51,720 bases of DNA, from the NCBI RefSeq assembly GCF_020880415.1, contig NZ_JAJIUJ010000020.1, positions 77,352-129,071 of the forward strand, in the 5' to 3' direction. Within the stretch, counting starts at the first letter, position 1, and each line of letters opens with the position of its first letter. The notes below the pieces were generated by a model. It saw only the letters and a list, made by a program, of their open reading frames with translations, ran no database searches and had not been told where the DNA came from. Both the position numbers and the translations under genes were made by a program. Below are positions 39,363 through 48,095 of this stretch, one piece after another. Source of the stretch: Xanthomonas euvesicatoria pv. euvesicatoria (GTDB lineage: Bacteria > Pseudomonadota > Gammaproteobacteria > Xanthomonadales > Xanthomonadaceae).

Positions 39363-39953
39363 ATGGCGCGACGTTTCCCCTGGCTCTGGATGGGCCTGCT
39401 GGTGGCCTGTGCATTGATTGCCGTGCTGGCGTGGCAGAACCGGCAGCTACGCGTGCAGCAACACTGGCTGCAGACGCGCATCAGCACGCCGTATGACGGC
39501 ATGTACGTGCCGCGTATCGAAGCGACCGATGGCGATGGCCGACGGCATCTGCTCGGTGCGCCGCATGGGCCGGCGCAGGTGCTGTTCTTTTTCACCACCA
39601 CCTGCCCGTACTGCCAGCGCTCGGCACCGACCGTGCTGCGGGCAGCGCGGCAGCTGCAGGCCAACCTGCCCGGCCGGCCGCAGCTGCTGGGCGTGTGCCA
39701 TTGCGATGCCGCGCAGGCTGCGCGCTACGCACATGTGCACGGTTTCGATTTTCCGGTGGTCACGTTGACCGATCGTCGCGCGTTGATGCTGTTCCGCGCA
39801 CGTAACGTGCCGCTGCTGATGGCCATCGATGGGGAGGGGCGCGTGCGTCATTCGCATCTTGGCGTTTTCGATACCACGGAGCGGGTGCAGGACCTCGTTG
39901 CCGCCTTGCGCCGCACGGACGCGCCAGCGGCTTTTGCAACGGTGAAGGAGTAA
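39363..39953 (+). CDS. Membrane-anchored thioredoxin-like protein
   Basis: The 196-residue protein starts with a membrane anchor (WLWMGLLVACALIAVLAW) followed by a periplasmic thioredoxin-like domain. The redox motif is FFFTTTCPYCQRSAPTVL (Cys-Pro-Tyr-Cys at about residues 79-82). The late cis-Pro region is ARNVPLLMAIDGEGRVRHSHLG. TlpA/ResA-like proteins of this shape reduce or form disulfides outside the cytoplasm. A 67-residue six-cysteine secreted peptide gene follows after three bases, a likely substrate. The pairing suggests a dedicated thiol partner, which is inference. Confidence 0.87.
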   Translation: MARRFPWLWMGLLVACALIAVLAWQNRQLRVQQHWLQTRISTPYDGMYVPRIEATDGDGRRHLLGAPHGPAQVLFFFTTTCPYCQRSAPTVLRAARQLQANLPGRPQLLGVCHCDAAQAARYAHVHGFDFPVVTLTDRRALMLFRARNVPLLMAIDGEGRVRHSHLGVFDTTERVQDLVAALRRTDAPAAFATVKE

Positions 39954-39956
39954 TGC

Positions 39957-40160
39957 ATGAAGAAGCGTTGGGTAAGCTTGCGTAGTGCGTTGATGGCAGC
40001 GACCTTTCTGGCCAGCACTGGCTTCGGTGCCTTCCAGGTGATGGCGGTCGATAACGCACAGCCGAAAGTCGAATCGTGTAGTGCATGGGCCTGCAAAGCC
40101 GAGTGTCCGGAATTCGGCGGCGACCTGGGCCAGGGCAACGTCTGCTACTGCTGCGGTTAA
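39957..40160 (+). CDS. Six-cysteine secreted peptide (67 residues)
   Basis: The peptide starts MKKRWVSLRSALMAATFLASTGFGAF, a signal peptide of about 30 residues, likely cut after VMA. The mature chain is about 37 residues and holds six cysteines: ESCSAWACKAECPEFGG in the first half, NVCYCCG at the very end. That is three possible disulfides, or a metal site. The gene follows the thioredoxin-like gene by three bases. An intrinsic terminator stands at 40309-40339. I recognise no named family; toxin, signal, redox cofactor or RiPP precursor are all open. Confidence 0.78.
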   Translation: MKKRWVSLRSALMAATFLASTGFGAFQVMAVDNAQPKVESCSAWACKAECPEFGGDLGQGNVCYCCG

Positions 40161-40308
40161 CTGCGATCGATAGAGCGACTGCGTGGCTGCCAGATGGAGC
40201 AGGCCGGCGTACGGAATCGGCATGTACCGCGTATCCATGTCGATTCTTCGCGCCGTCCGCATCCCGCTGACGCTGTGCGCAAGGCCTCGATGGTTGCTGT
40301 TACGCCTG

Positions 40309-40339
40309 ACGGCGAGGTCCCCCCGGGCCTCGCCGTTTG
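40309..40339 (+). terminator. Intrinsic terminator behind the Cys-rich peptide
   Basis: A perfect nine-base stem (ACGGCGAGG at 40309-40317, CCTCGCCGT at 40328-40336) is followed by TTGA. It lies about 150 bases after the peptide stop and 30 before the convergent GH43 gene end, so it may serve both. Confidence 0.7.
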
Positions 40340-40368
40340 ACTGTCACGCTGGGTGGCATGATGCGCGC

Positions 40369-41991
40369 TCAGCTCAGCGCGCGATAGCGGAAATCGCGCA
40401 ATACCACCTCGCCTTGCTGCGCGGCATACACGCCAAGCTGCAGGCTGAGAAAACCGCCGAACACGTTGTGATGGAATCCGGAGACTTCCATGCGGGTGGG
40501 GTGGCGCGTCCATTGCCGGCCCTCATCGACCGAATACTCGAACCCTACGACCTGGTGATCGTTGGTCAGCCGCACGCGAATGCGCCGATGCGTGTTGGGT
40601 GCGCGCGCCCAGACCAGTTCTTCGGAATATTCGTAGGTCTTCATGCTGTCGGCGGTGAAGCCGATGCCGACGAAGGCCTTGTGGTTATAGAACAACACAA
40701 TGCCGCCTTCGGCATTGCCGACCAGTTCCAGCGTCACCTCTGCCATGTAGGCGCGATCGGGCACGCCGCAGGTCAGTGGCGTGCTGTCGATCGGCGAGCT
40801 GCCCGCACAGGCCAGCGTCAGCGCCTTGTTCGCGCGCCGCACCCGCGCCTGTTCGCCGGGCTTGGGCGCATGCAGGCTCCATTGGGTGCCGAACCTGTCG
40901 CTGGAAAAATCGTCGGACAACGCCAACCCCGTCGCCGGCGCCATGCCGGCGGCAGGCACGCGTGCCGGTGTGCGTAATGGTTTGGACAGATCGCCGCCAG
41001 TGGCGCGAAACCAGCCGTCGGCCGTCCACTCGATCGGCTCCAGCAAGGTCTGCCGCCCCAGCGTGCGAAAGCCGTTTTCGTAGCCGTGATAGACCATCCA
41101 CCAGTCGCCGCGCGGCCCTTCCACCAGCGTGGCATGCCCACGCGACCACCACGGCTCCTGGTCCGATTGGGTGCGCACCAGCGGGTTGCGCGGGCAGTGC
41201 TCCCACGGCCCGTGCACCGAGCGCGAACGCGCGGCAATGACCATGTGCCCGGTCACCGGCCCGGCAGTGCCGCCAACGGCGGTGACCAGGTACAGCCACC
41301 CATCGTGCCAGGTCAGCTTGGGGCCTTCGGGCGCGAAATTCTCCACTACCCAGTGGTCGGGATAGCGCCACGGCGCGTAGGCCGGTTCCAGCTGTCCGTC
41401 GGTGGCCAGGCCGTCATCGCGCAGGCGTACCTTGCGGATGCCGTTGACGAACAGATAGCGCTTGCCGTCTTCGCCGACCACGTGACCGGGATCGATGCAG
41501 CCGGCGATCTTCAGGTCGATCGGTGCGCTCCACCGCCCGCGGATGTCGTCGGCCCAGATCACGAAGATCGACCAGCCGGTGTCGTCCGGATTGGCCGGGA
41601 TGTAGATGTAGTAGCGACCGTTGTGCTTGCACAGGTCCAGCGCCCAGATCGTGCCCAGCCCCTGATGCAACGCCGGGCCGATCGGGGTCCAGTTGACCAG
41701 ATCGGTGGAATGCCACAGCACGATGCCCGGGTAGGAAAAGAACGACGAAAACGTCATGTAGTAGTCGTCGCCATCCTTGAGGATGGTGGGGTCGGGGTGA
41801 TCGCCGGCCACGATGGGATTGAGATAGGTGCCGTTGCCCAGATCCGCCTTGCGCTGCCCCTCTACACCGCGCGCCCACGGCGGCGTACCTGCGCACTGTG
41901 GCGTCGACGCCTGGGCCGCGGCCGCCAGCGGTGCGACCAGTGCGCCGGCAGCCAGTCCCTTGAACAAGTCCCGCCGTGTCGTGTCTGCCAT
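40369..41991 (-). CDS. Glycoside hydrolase family 43 protein, Tat-exported
   Basis: The 540-residue enzyme starts MADTTRRDLFKGLAAGALVA, a twin-arginine signal. The five-bladed propeller has the GH43 acid/base set: VAGDHPDPTILKDGDDYYM (general base Asp), DPGHVVGEDGKRYLF (pKa-modulating Asp) and NFAPEGPKLTWHDGWLYL (acid Glu). A C-terminal beta-sandwich begins near residue 355 (LSDDFSSDRFGTQWSL) and resembles the accessory domain of beta-xylosidase/arabinosidase types. Substrate is likely a plant cell-wall xylose- or arabinose-containing chain. It lies back to back with the L-fucose operon, 306 bases away, but belongs to another sugar. Confidence 0.9.
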   Translation of the reverse strand: MADTTRRDLFKGLAAGALVAPLAAAAQASTPQCAGTPPWARGVEGQRKADLGNGTYLNPIVAGDHPDPTILKDGDDYYMTFSSFFSYPGIVLWHSTDLVNWTPIGPALHQGLGTIWALDLCKHNGRYYIYIPANPDDTGWSIFVIWADDIRGRWSAPIDLKIAGCIDPGHVVGEDGKRYLFVNGIRKVRLRDDGLATDGQLEPAYAPWRYPDHWVVENFAPEGPKLTWHDGWLYLVTAVGGTAGPVTGHMVIAARSRSVHGPWEHCPRNPLVRTQSDQEPWWSRGHATLVEGPRGDWWMVYHGYENGFRTLGRQTLLEPIEWTADGWFRATGGDLSKPLRTPARVPAAGMAPATGLALSDDFSSDRFGTQWSLHAPKPGEQARVRRANKALTLACAGSSPIDSTPLTCGVPDRAYMAEVTLELVGNAEGGIVLFYNHKAFVGIGFTADSMKTYEYSEELVWARAPNTHRRIRVRLTNDHQVVGFEYSVDEGRQWTRHPTRMEVSGFHHNVFGGFLSLQLGVYAAQQGEVVLRDFRYRALS

Positions 41992-42297
41992 GCGTCAGCT
42001 TCGTCGAAGAAGGCAGGTATCTAGCCGCACCGGCCTTCATGCCGCAACCGCAGGCCGGGCGTTATAGGAACTGGTCATGCCAGTTGCGAAATCCGACATA
42101 GCGCCGCCGGCCTCACGACGGTGTGCAGACCCGGGCACCGCAATGCTGCACTGCAGCGTGATCTGTTCATTGATGATTGCCATATTCATATGCGAACAGT
42201 CCGGCACCTGCCGGATGGTGGACGTTGCAATGCTCAGCTTCTGCTCGACGGATTCTTCAAGCCCCCGCACCTGCGCCCTGCTCGCGGAGCGGCGCGC
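41992..42297. promoter_or_regulatory. Divergent space between GH43 and the L-fucose operon
   Basis: These 306 bases hold no gene. An interrupted inverted repeat CTGTTC (42163-42168) / GAACAG (42194-42199) flanks an AT-rich core. A perfect 7-base hairpin, TCCGGCA-CC-TGCCGGA, follows at 42200-42215. The promoter of the fucose operon should lie here. Confidence 0.4.
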
Positions 42298-43308
42298 ATG
42301 AGCGGCGTGGCGCGGCAGCGTCTGGGCGGCACGGACGTGCAGCTTTCTGCACTGGGCTTCGGTGCCGCCCCGATCGGCAACCTGTACACGGAAGTGGACG
42401 AAGCAGACGCACTGGCAGCGGTCGCAGGCGCGTTCGAGGCCGGCATTCGCCATTTCGATACCGCGCCCTACTACGGCTACGGGCTGAGCGAAGCGCGTCT
42501 GGGTCGTGGCCTGGCCGGTGTGCCGCGCGCGGACTACACGCTGTCGACCAAGGTCGGCCGTTGCGTCTACGACGACGCCCACGCCGTTGCCGGGCGCGAC
42601 GGTTTTGCGGTGGCCGGGCGGCGTGCCGAGTTCGACTACAGCGCCGACGGCGTACGCCGGGCGTTCGACTCCAGCCTGCAGCGCCTGGGCACCGACTACA
42701 TCGACGTGCTGCTGCTGCACGACATCGGCGCGCTGACCCACGGCGACAACCACGCCAACGTGCTGCGCCAGGCCTTGGAGGAGGCCTTGCCGGCGATGGC
42801 GGAGCTCAAGGCGGCCGGTGCCTGCGGGGCGATCGGGCTGGGCGTCAACGAGCAGGACGTAGCACTGGAGGTGTTGCCGCGTTTTCCGCTCGATTGCGTG
42901 ATGCTGGCCGGCCGCTACACCCTGCTGGAACAGCACGGCGCGCGCGCGTTGCTGCAGCAGGCGCAGCAACGCGATGTGGCGATCCTGTCGGCCGGCCCGT
43001 ACAGCTCCGGCCTGCTCAGCGACGCACGCGGCCCCGGCGCCACCTACAACTACGCCCCGGTCGATACCGCCACGCTGCAGCATGCGCAGCGGCTGTACGC
43101 GGCCTGTGCGGCGTTCGGGGTGGATATCGGCGCGGCCGCCTTGCAGTTCCCGCTGGCGCACCCGGCGGTGACCACGGTGGTGGCCGGCATGCGCACCGTG
43201 GCCGAAGTGCGATCGGCTGCCACGCGGCTTGCGGCTCCGGTGCCATCGGCACTGTGGCAACGCCTGCGCGATGAGGGCCTGCTCGCAGCAGAGTTGCCCA
43301 CGCCATGA
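42298..43308 (+). CDS. L-fucose 1-dehydrogenase (aldo/keto reductase)
   Basis: The 336-residue TIM-barrel aldo/keto reductase has the catalytic tetrad. Asp and Tyr lie in HFDTAPYYGYGLSEARLG, Lys in LSTKVGR and His in VLLLHDIGAL. The start of the domain, LGGTDVQLSALGFGAAPIG, fits the L-fucose/D-threo-aldose dehydrogenase subgroup. It oxidises L-fucose to the lactone. It is first in a tightly coupled run: its stop overlaps the lactonase start by four bases, and that gene overlaps the next. This matches the first step of the characterised X. campestris L-fucose pathway. Confidence 0.92.
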   Translation: MSGVARQRLGGTDVQLSALGFGAAPIGNLYTEVDEADALAAVAGAFEAGIRHFDTAPYYGYGLSEARLGRGLAGVPRADYTLSTKVGRCVYDDAHAVAGRDGFAVAGRRAEFDYSADGVRRAFDSSLQRLGTDYIDVLLLHDIGALTHGDNHANVLRQALEEALPAMAELKAAGACGAIGLGVNEQDVALEVLPRFPLDCVMLAGRYTLLEQHGARALLQQAQQRDVAILSAGPYSSGLLSDARGPGATYNYAPVDTATLQHAQRLYAACAAFGVDIGAAALQFPLAHPAVTTVVAGMRTVAEVRSAATRLAAPVPSALWQRLRDEGLLAAELPTP

Positions 43309-44177
43309 GCCGGGTCGACGCGCACCTGCATTTCTGGCACCTGGCCCGTGGCGATTACCACTGGCTGACGCCCGAGCTGGCACCGCTGTACCGCGACTTC
43401 GGCCCGGGTGACGTCAACGCTGCGCTGGACGCGGCCAATGTCGGTCAGGTGGTGGTGGTGCAGGCGGCCGCCACCGAAGCCGAGACCTGTTACCTGTTCG
43501 AGCTGGCCCGCGACGATGCGCGCATTGCCGGCGTGGTGGGTTGGGTGGACTTCGCTGCGCCCGATGCCGCTGCACGCATCGGCGCACTTGTGCATGCCGG
43601 CGGCGGCGTACTTAAGGGCCTGCGCCCGATGGTGCAGGACATCACCGACGTGCACTGGCTGGCCAGTCCCGCCCTGGATGCCGCCTTCGATGCACTGCTG
43701 GCGCACGATCTGGCCTTCGATGCGCTGATTCGTGCCGTGCACGTGCCGGCACTGCAGGCGCGCTTGAAGCGCCATCCGGGCTTGCGCGTGGTGGTCGATC
43801 ACGGCGGCAAGCCGCAGATTGCGGCCGGCGAGTTCGTTGCCTGGGCCGCCGGCATGGCGGCCCTGGCGCAGCATCCCACTGTGCATTGCAAACTCTCCGG
43901 CCTGCTCACCGAAGCCGCGCGCGGCGCGGGCGTGGACGCGCTGGAGCCGTATGTGGCGCACCTGTTCGCCCGCTTCGGCGCGCAGCGGCTGCTATGGGGC
44001 AGCGACTGGCCGGTGCTGACCCTGCGCGCCGACTACGCGCACTGGTTCGCGCTCGCCCAGCAACTCGTCACCCGGCATGCCGCCGAGCACGCGGCAGCCA
44101 TCTTCGGCGACAACGCACGCACGTTCTATCGTCTGCCACGGCCGGCGGCCCCCACCCACGGAACCTCATCGGTATGA
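43305..44177 (+). CDS. L-fuconolactonase (amidohydrolase family)
   Basis: The 290-residue protein starts MSRVDAHLHFWHLARGDYHWL, with the HxH metal motif. It continues VVVDHGGKPQI, HCKLSGLLTEA and LLWGSDWPVL, the standard layout of lactone-hydrolysing amidohydrolase-2 enzymes. It opens L-fucono-lactone to L-fuconate. It overlaps both neighbours by four bases, indicating coupled translation. Confidence 0.92.
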   Translation: MSRVDAHLHFWHLARGDYHWLTPELAPLYRDFGPGDVNAALDAANVGQVVVVQAAATEAETCYLFELARDDARIAGVVGWVDFAAPDAAARIGALVHAGGGVLKGLRPMVQDITDVHWLASPALDAAFDALLAHDLAFDALIRAVHVPALQARLKRHPGLRVVVDHGGKPQIAAGEFVAWAAGMAALAQHPTVHCKLSGLLTEAARGAGVDALEPYVAHLFARFGAQRLLWGSDWPVLTLRADYAHWFALAQQLVTRHAAEHAAAIFGDNARTFYRLPRPAAPTHGTSSV

Positions 44178-44944
44178 CTGTCTCGATCTCCACCACACCC
44201 AACACCCGCCTGCAGGGCAAGCGCTGCCTGATCACCGCCGCCGGCGCCGGCATCGGGCGCGAAAGCGCGCTGGCCTGTGCACGCGCCGGTGCACAGGTGA
44301 TTGCCACCGACATCGACGCCGCGGCCTTGCAGGCGCTGGCCGCCGAATCCGATGCCATCACCACCCAGCTGCTCGACGTCACCGACGCCGCCGCGATCAA
44401 CGCATTGATCGCCGCACACGGCCCGTTCGACGTGCTGTTCAACTGCGCCGGCTTCGTACATCAGGGCAGCATTCTCGACTGCGACGAGCCGGCATGGCGC
44501 CGCTCGTTCTCGATCAATGTCGATGCGATGTACTACACCTGCAAGGCGGTGTTGCCGGGCATGCTCGAACGCGGCCGCGGCAGCATCATCAACATGTCCT
44601 CGGTGGCTTCCAGCATCAAGGGCGTGCCGAACCGCTTCGTGTACGGCGTGACCAAGGCCGCAGTGATCGGCCTGAGCAAGGCGATCGCGGCCGACTACGT
44701 GGCGCAGGGCGTGCGTTGCAACGCGATCTGCCCGGGCACCATCAAGACGCCGTCGCTGGGCGAACGCGTCAAGGCCCTGGGCGGCGACGAACAGGCGGTG
44801 TGGAAGAGCTTCACCGACCGCCAACCGATGGGCCGCCTGGGCGACCCACGCGAGATTGCGCAGCTGGTGGTGTACCTGGCTTCGGACGAATCGTCGTTCA
44901 CCACCGGCCAGACCCACATCATCGATGGCGGCTGGTCCAACTGA
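44174..44944 (+). CDS. 2-keto-3-deoxy-L-fuconate dehydrogenase (SDR family)
   Basis: The 256-residue short-chain dehydrogenase has the cofactor loop CLITAAGAGIGRESALA, NCAG at the second strand end, and the catalytic Ser-Tyr-Lys in NMSSVASSIKGVPNRFVYGVTKAAV. The end QTHIIDGGWSN is typical. It oxidises 2-keto-3-deoxy-L-fuconate to 2,4-diketo-3-deoxy-L-fuconate with NAD. Its substrate is made by the dehydratase encoded at 46548 and its product goes to the hydrolase at 45114. Confidence 0.9.
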   Translation: MTVSISTTPNTRLQGKRCLITAAGAGIGRESALACARAGAQVIATDIDAAALQALAAESDAITTQLLDVTDAAAINALIAAHGPFDVLFNCAGFVHQGSILDCDEPAWRRSFSINVDAMYYTCKAVLPGMLERGRGSIINMSSVASSIKGVPNRFVYGVTKAAVIGLSKAIAADYVAQGVRCNAICPGTIKTPSLGERVKALGGDEQAVWKSFTDRQPMGRLGDPREIAQLVVYLASDESSFTTGQTHIIDGGWSN

Positions 44945-45113
44945 GCACGGCAACGACGCATGCGGCCGCCCACCACACACGCAGGCGCAGCGATCGCGTG
45001 ACGCGATCTGTCGCATGTGTCTGCGTCGGGATGCGCACACCGTCCTTACCCACCCGATGCATGCGCGCTAGGTTTGCTAGCCGCTCCCCTTCTCATCTGC
45101 AAAGGAAGACCGC

Positions 45114-45971
45114 ATGAAACTCGTACGCATTGGCGCCGAAAGCCACGAACGCCCTGGCCTGATCGACAGCGAAGGCCGCATCCGCGACCTCAGCGGTTTG
45201 ATCGACGACGTGGCCGGCGAGCACATCACCAACGCCGGCCTGGAAAAACTGCGCGCACTGGATGTGGCCACGCTGCCGTTGATCGAAGGTGAGGTGCGTT
45301 ACGGCGCAGCGGTGGGCCGCATCGGCAAGTTCATCTGCGTCGGCTTGAACTATGCCGACCACGCCGCCGAATCGGGCATGGAAGTGCCCAAGATGCCGAT
45401 TCTTTTCATGAAAGCCACCACGGCGGTGTGCGGCCCCAATGACACGGTGATCATCCCGCGTGGCTCGGTGAAGAGCGACTGGGAAGTGGAGCTGGGCGTG
45501 GTGATCGGCGACGTGGCGCGCGATGTATCGGTGGAGCAAGCGCTGAATCATGTGGCTGGCTACGCAGTGATCAACGACCTGTCCGAGCGCGAGTTCCAGC
45601 TCGAACATGGCGGCCAGTGGGTCAAGGGCAAGAGCGCGGACACCTTCGGCCCGATCGGCCCGTGGCTGGTCACCCGCGACGAAATCGCCGACCCGCAGAA
45701 CCTGTCGATGTGGCTGGAGGTCAACGGCCACCGCTACCAGAACGGCAGCACGCGCACGATGGTGTTCGGCGTGGCCGAACTGGTCAGCCACATCAGCCGC
45801 TACATGACGCTGATGCCGGGCGATGTGATCAGCACCGGCACGCCGCCGGGCGTGGGCCTGGGCCAGAAGCCGCCGGTCTACCTCAAGCCCGGCGATGTGA
45901 TGGAGCTGGAGATCGAAGGCCTGGGTCGTCAGCGCCAGCCGGTGGTGGCGCACCCGCGCGATGCGGCTTGA
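45114..45971 (+). CDS. 2,4-diketo-3-deoxy-L-fuconate hydrolase (FAH family)
   Basis: The 285-residue protein has the fumarylacetoacetase fold. CVGLNYADHAAESG, PILFMKATTAVCGPNDTVIIPRGS, DWEVELGVVIGDVARDVS (metal-binding Glu) and LMPGDVISTGTPPGVGLGQKP are the family motifs. It cleaves the diketo acid to pyruvate and lactate. Its use instead of an aldolase gives the pathway its special ending. An AAGGAAGA ribosome site stands ahead of the start. It follows the dehydrogenase by 169 bases. Confidence 0.92.
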   Translation: MKLVRIGAESHERPGLIDSEGRIRDLSGLIDDVAGEHITNAGLEKLRALDVATLPLIEGEVRYGAAVGRIGKFICVGLNYADHAAESGMEVPKMPILFMKATTAVCGPNDTVIIPRGSVKSDWEVELGVVIGDVARDVSVEQALNHVAGYAVINDLSEREFQLEHGGQWVKGKSADTFGPIGPWLVTRDEIADPQNLSMWLEVNGHRYQNGSTRTMVFGVAELVSHISRYMTLMPGDVISTGTPPGVGLGQKPPVYLKPGDVMELEIEGLGRQRQPVVAHPRDAA

Positions 45972-46084
45972 GGTTCTCTAGAAGGATTGAGGTAGCACTG
46001 CACTACATTGCGTACCACCCCTAAGAATTTTTCTTGCGCGAAAGCCGAAGGACTCACGCAACTCGAATCGCACGACAACGCAAA

Positions 46085-46202
46085 GCCCCTCTCCCATCGG
46101 GGCGCCAAGGCACAGCTTGCGCGCCATTGGCGCGCGTGCCTTGAAGCGCCCGCGTTGCTGGCGCGGGCCGGGGCGCGGAGCGGGGGTTGGGGTGAGGGTA
46201 CG
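46085..46202. repeat. Dispersed intergenic repeat copy
   Basis: CCCCTCTCCC, GGCGCGCGTGCCTTGAA, CTGGCGCGGGCCGGGGCGC and GGGGTGAGGGTACG occur in the same order as in the copy at 4711-4830. It lies in the hydrolase-dehydratase gap. Confidence 0.8.
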
Positions 46203-46439
46203 TAGCCACGGAGTCGCGCAATTCGATGTCATGCCGTCTGTTGTTTGGTCTGACATGTAGACGCTCATGCTGACGCATCACAAGCACGTTGCTCTTGCGG
46301 AGTTTGCCGCCGCGTTGCATTTCAAAAACGGTGTAGCGCTTCGATGGCAATACACAGCTGGTTGTGCGATCGATTCATTGGGCTGCGTTGCAAAGGCATG
46401 AGTCACTGCAGCGCCTCAACATCCCTGGCGCTAAGCGTT

Positions 46440-46480
46440 CGTACCCTCACCCCAACCCCTCTCCCGGTGGGAGAGGGGCT
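46440..46480. repeat. Dispersed intergenic repeat copy (inverted)
   Basis: CGTACCCTCACCCC followed by CCTCTCCC-GGTGGGAGAGG is the inverse of the end of the 46085-46202 copy. The two could pair over 240 bases. Confidence 0.8.
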
Positions 46481-46547
46481 AAAGCAATTCTCTGTTTCCG
46501 TTCTTGTCGGTCCGTTCTTCTTCCACCCTTCACCGCCCAGGATTTTC

Positions 46548-47870
46548 ATGCGCACCATCATCGCCCTCGAAACCCATGACGTCCGCTTCCCCACCTCGCG
46601 CGAGCTCGATGGGTCGGACGCGATGAACCCGGATCCGGATTACTCGGCCGCCTATGTGGTGCTGCGCACCGATGCAGCCGACGACCTGGCCGGTTACGGC
46701 CTGGTGTTCACCATCGGCCGCGGCAACGACGTGCAGACCGCCGCGGTGGCGGCCCTGGCCGAGCATGTGATCGGCCTGTCGGTCGACGAGGTCATCGCCG
46801 ATCTGGGCGCATTCGCGCGCCGGCTCACCAACGACTCGCAGCTGCGCTGGCTGGGCCCGGAAAAGGGCGTGATGCACATGGCCATCGGCGCGGTGATCAA
46901 CGCCGCCTGGGACCTGGCCGCACGCGCGGCGAAAAAGCCGCTGTGGCGCTTCATCGCCGAACTCACGCCCGAGCAGTTGGTCGACACCATCGACTTCCGC
47001 TACCTCACCGACGCGCTCACCCGCGACGAAGCGCTGGCCATCCTGCGCGCTGCGCAGCCGCAGCGCGCGCAGCGCATCGCGCGGCTGATTGAGCAAGGCT
47101 ACCCCGCCTACACCACCTCGCCCGGCTGGCTCGGCTACTCGGACGAGAAGCTGGTGCGGCTGGCCAAGGAAGCGGTGGCCGACGGCTTCCGCACCATCAA
47201 GCTCAAGGTTGGCGCCAACGTGCGCGACGACATCCGTCGCTGCCGCCTGGCGCGCGAAGCGATCGGCCCGGATATCGCCATGGCGGTCGATGCCAATCAG
47301 CGCTGGGACGTGGGCCCTGCGATCGACTGGATGCGCCAGCTGGCCGAATTCGACATTGCCTGGATCGAAGAACCCACCAGCCCGGACGACGTGCTCGGCC
47401 ATGCCGCCATCCGCCAGGGCATCGCGCCGGTGCCGGTCTCCACGGGCGAGCACACGCAGAACCGCGTGGTGTTCAAGCAACTGTTGCAGGCCGGCGCGGT
47501 GGACCTGATCCAGATAGATGCCGCGCGCGTGGGCGGGGTCAACGAGAACCTCGCCATCCTGCTGCTGGCCGCCAAGTTCAACGTGCGCGTGTTCCCGCAT
47601 GCCGGCGGTGTCGGTCTGTGCGAGTTGGTGCAGCATCTGGCCATGGCCGATTTCGTGGCCATCACCGGCAAGATGGAAGACCGCGCCATCGAATTCGTCG
47701 ACCACCTGCACCAACATTTCCTGGACCCGGTGCGCATCCGCCACGGCCGCTATCTGGCCCCGGAAGCGGCTGGTTTCTCCGCAGAAATGCACGCCGCCTC
47801 GATCGCGGAGTTCAGCTATCCGGGTGGACGGTTCTGGGTGGAGGATCTGGCGGCTAGCGCGAAGACCTGA
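46548..47870 (+). CDS. fucD: L-fuconate dehydratase (enolase superfamily)
   Basis: The 440-residue enzyme removes water from L-fuconate to give 2-keto-3-deoxy-L-fuconate. It has the mandelate-racemase-type catalytic set: [13 protein letters not shown] (KxK acid/base), [10 protein letters not shown] (Asp ligand), [11 protein letters not shown] (Glu ligand), [11 protein letters not shown] (Glu ligand) and [13 protein letters not shown] (His base). The N-terminus, [36 protein letters not shown] in parts, matches characterised Xanthomonas FucD. It starts 576 bases after the hydrolase. Upstream in-frame sequence is repeat DNA, so the start is 46548. Confidence 0.95.
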   Translation: MRTIIALETHDVRFPTSRELDGSDAMNPDPDYSAAYVVLRTDAADDLAGYGLVFTIGRGNDVQTAAVAALAEHVIGLSVDEVIADLGAFARRLTNDSQLRWLGPEKGVMHMAIGAVINAAWDLAARAAKKPLWRFIAELTPEQLVDTIDFRYLTDALTRDEALAILRAAQPQRAQRIARLIEQGYPAYTTSPGWLGYSDEKLVRLAKEAVADGFRTIKLKVGANVRDDIRRCRLAREAIGPDIAMAVDANQRWDVGPAIDWMRQLAEFDIAWIEEPTSPDDVLGHAAIRQGIAPVPVSTGEHTQNRVVFKQLLQAGAVDLIQIDAARVGGVNENLAILLLAAKFNVRVFPHAGGVGLCELVQHLAMADFVAITGKMEDRAIEFVDHLHQHFLDPVRIRHGRYLAPEAAGFSAEMHAASIAEFSYPGGRFWVEDLAASAKT

Positions 47871-47879
47871 GCCCGCGTT

Positions 47880-47925
47880 CCCTCATCCGCCCTTCGGGCA
47901 CCTTCTCCCGCGCACGGGAGAAGGA
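47880..47925. repeat. Dispersed intergenic repeat copy behind fucD
   Basis: CCTCATCCGCCCTTCGGGC followed by CCTTCTCCCG-CGCACGGGAGAAGG follows the fucD stop by 10 bases and can fold as a terminator-like hairpin. Its inverse copy at 48045-48089 ends the opposing mutarotase gene. Confidence 0.8.
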
Positions 47926-48044
47926 AGCGGTCCGGGACCGCTCGGCAATTCGGATTGACACATCTCGGCCTGAGCTTTCGGCCATGCAGAACAGCCAACG
48001 GCTGGCTGCCTAAACTCCCCACGCCTGGATCAACGCGGAGCATG

Positions 48045-48089
48045 CCCTTCTCCCGCCTGCGGGAGAAGGTGCCCGCAGGGCGGATGAGG
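48045..48089. repeat. Dispersed intergenic repeat copy behind the mutarotase gene
   Basis: CCTTCTCCCG-CCTGCGGGAGAAGG followed by GCGGATGAGGG is the inverse of the copy at 47880-47925. It sits six bases beyond the mutarotase stop, so each convergent unit has its own hairpin. Confidence 0.8.
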
Positions 48090-48095
48090 GCGCTC

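Larger units (their letters stand above)
45972..46547. other. Gap inside the L-fucose gene run holding two repeats
   Basis: These 576 bases between hydrolase and dehydratase have no credible gene. They hold two members of the CCTCTCCC repeat family at 46085-46202 and 46440-46480, in opposite directions. They may separate the dehydratase from the upstream operon or form a hairpin in a common transcript. Confidence 0.7.

Noticed and set aside
42037..43383. Minus-strand open frame opposite the L-fucose dehydrogenase gene
   Set aside because: It covers the catalytic motifs of the plus-strand enzyme and has no domain of its own.
46344..46547. Upstream extension of fuconate dehydratase
   Set aside because: The added residues are translated repeat DNA; the family N-terminus begins at 46548.
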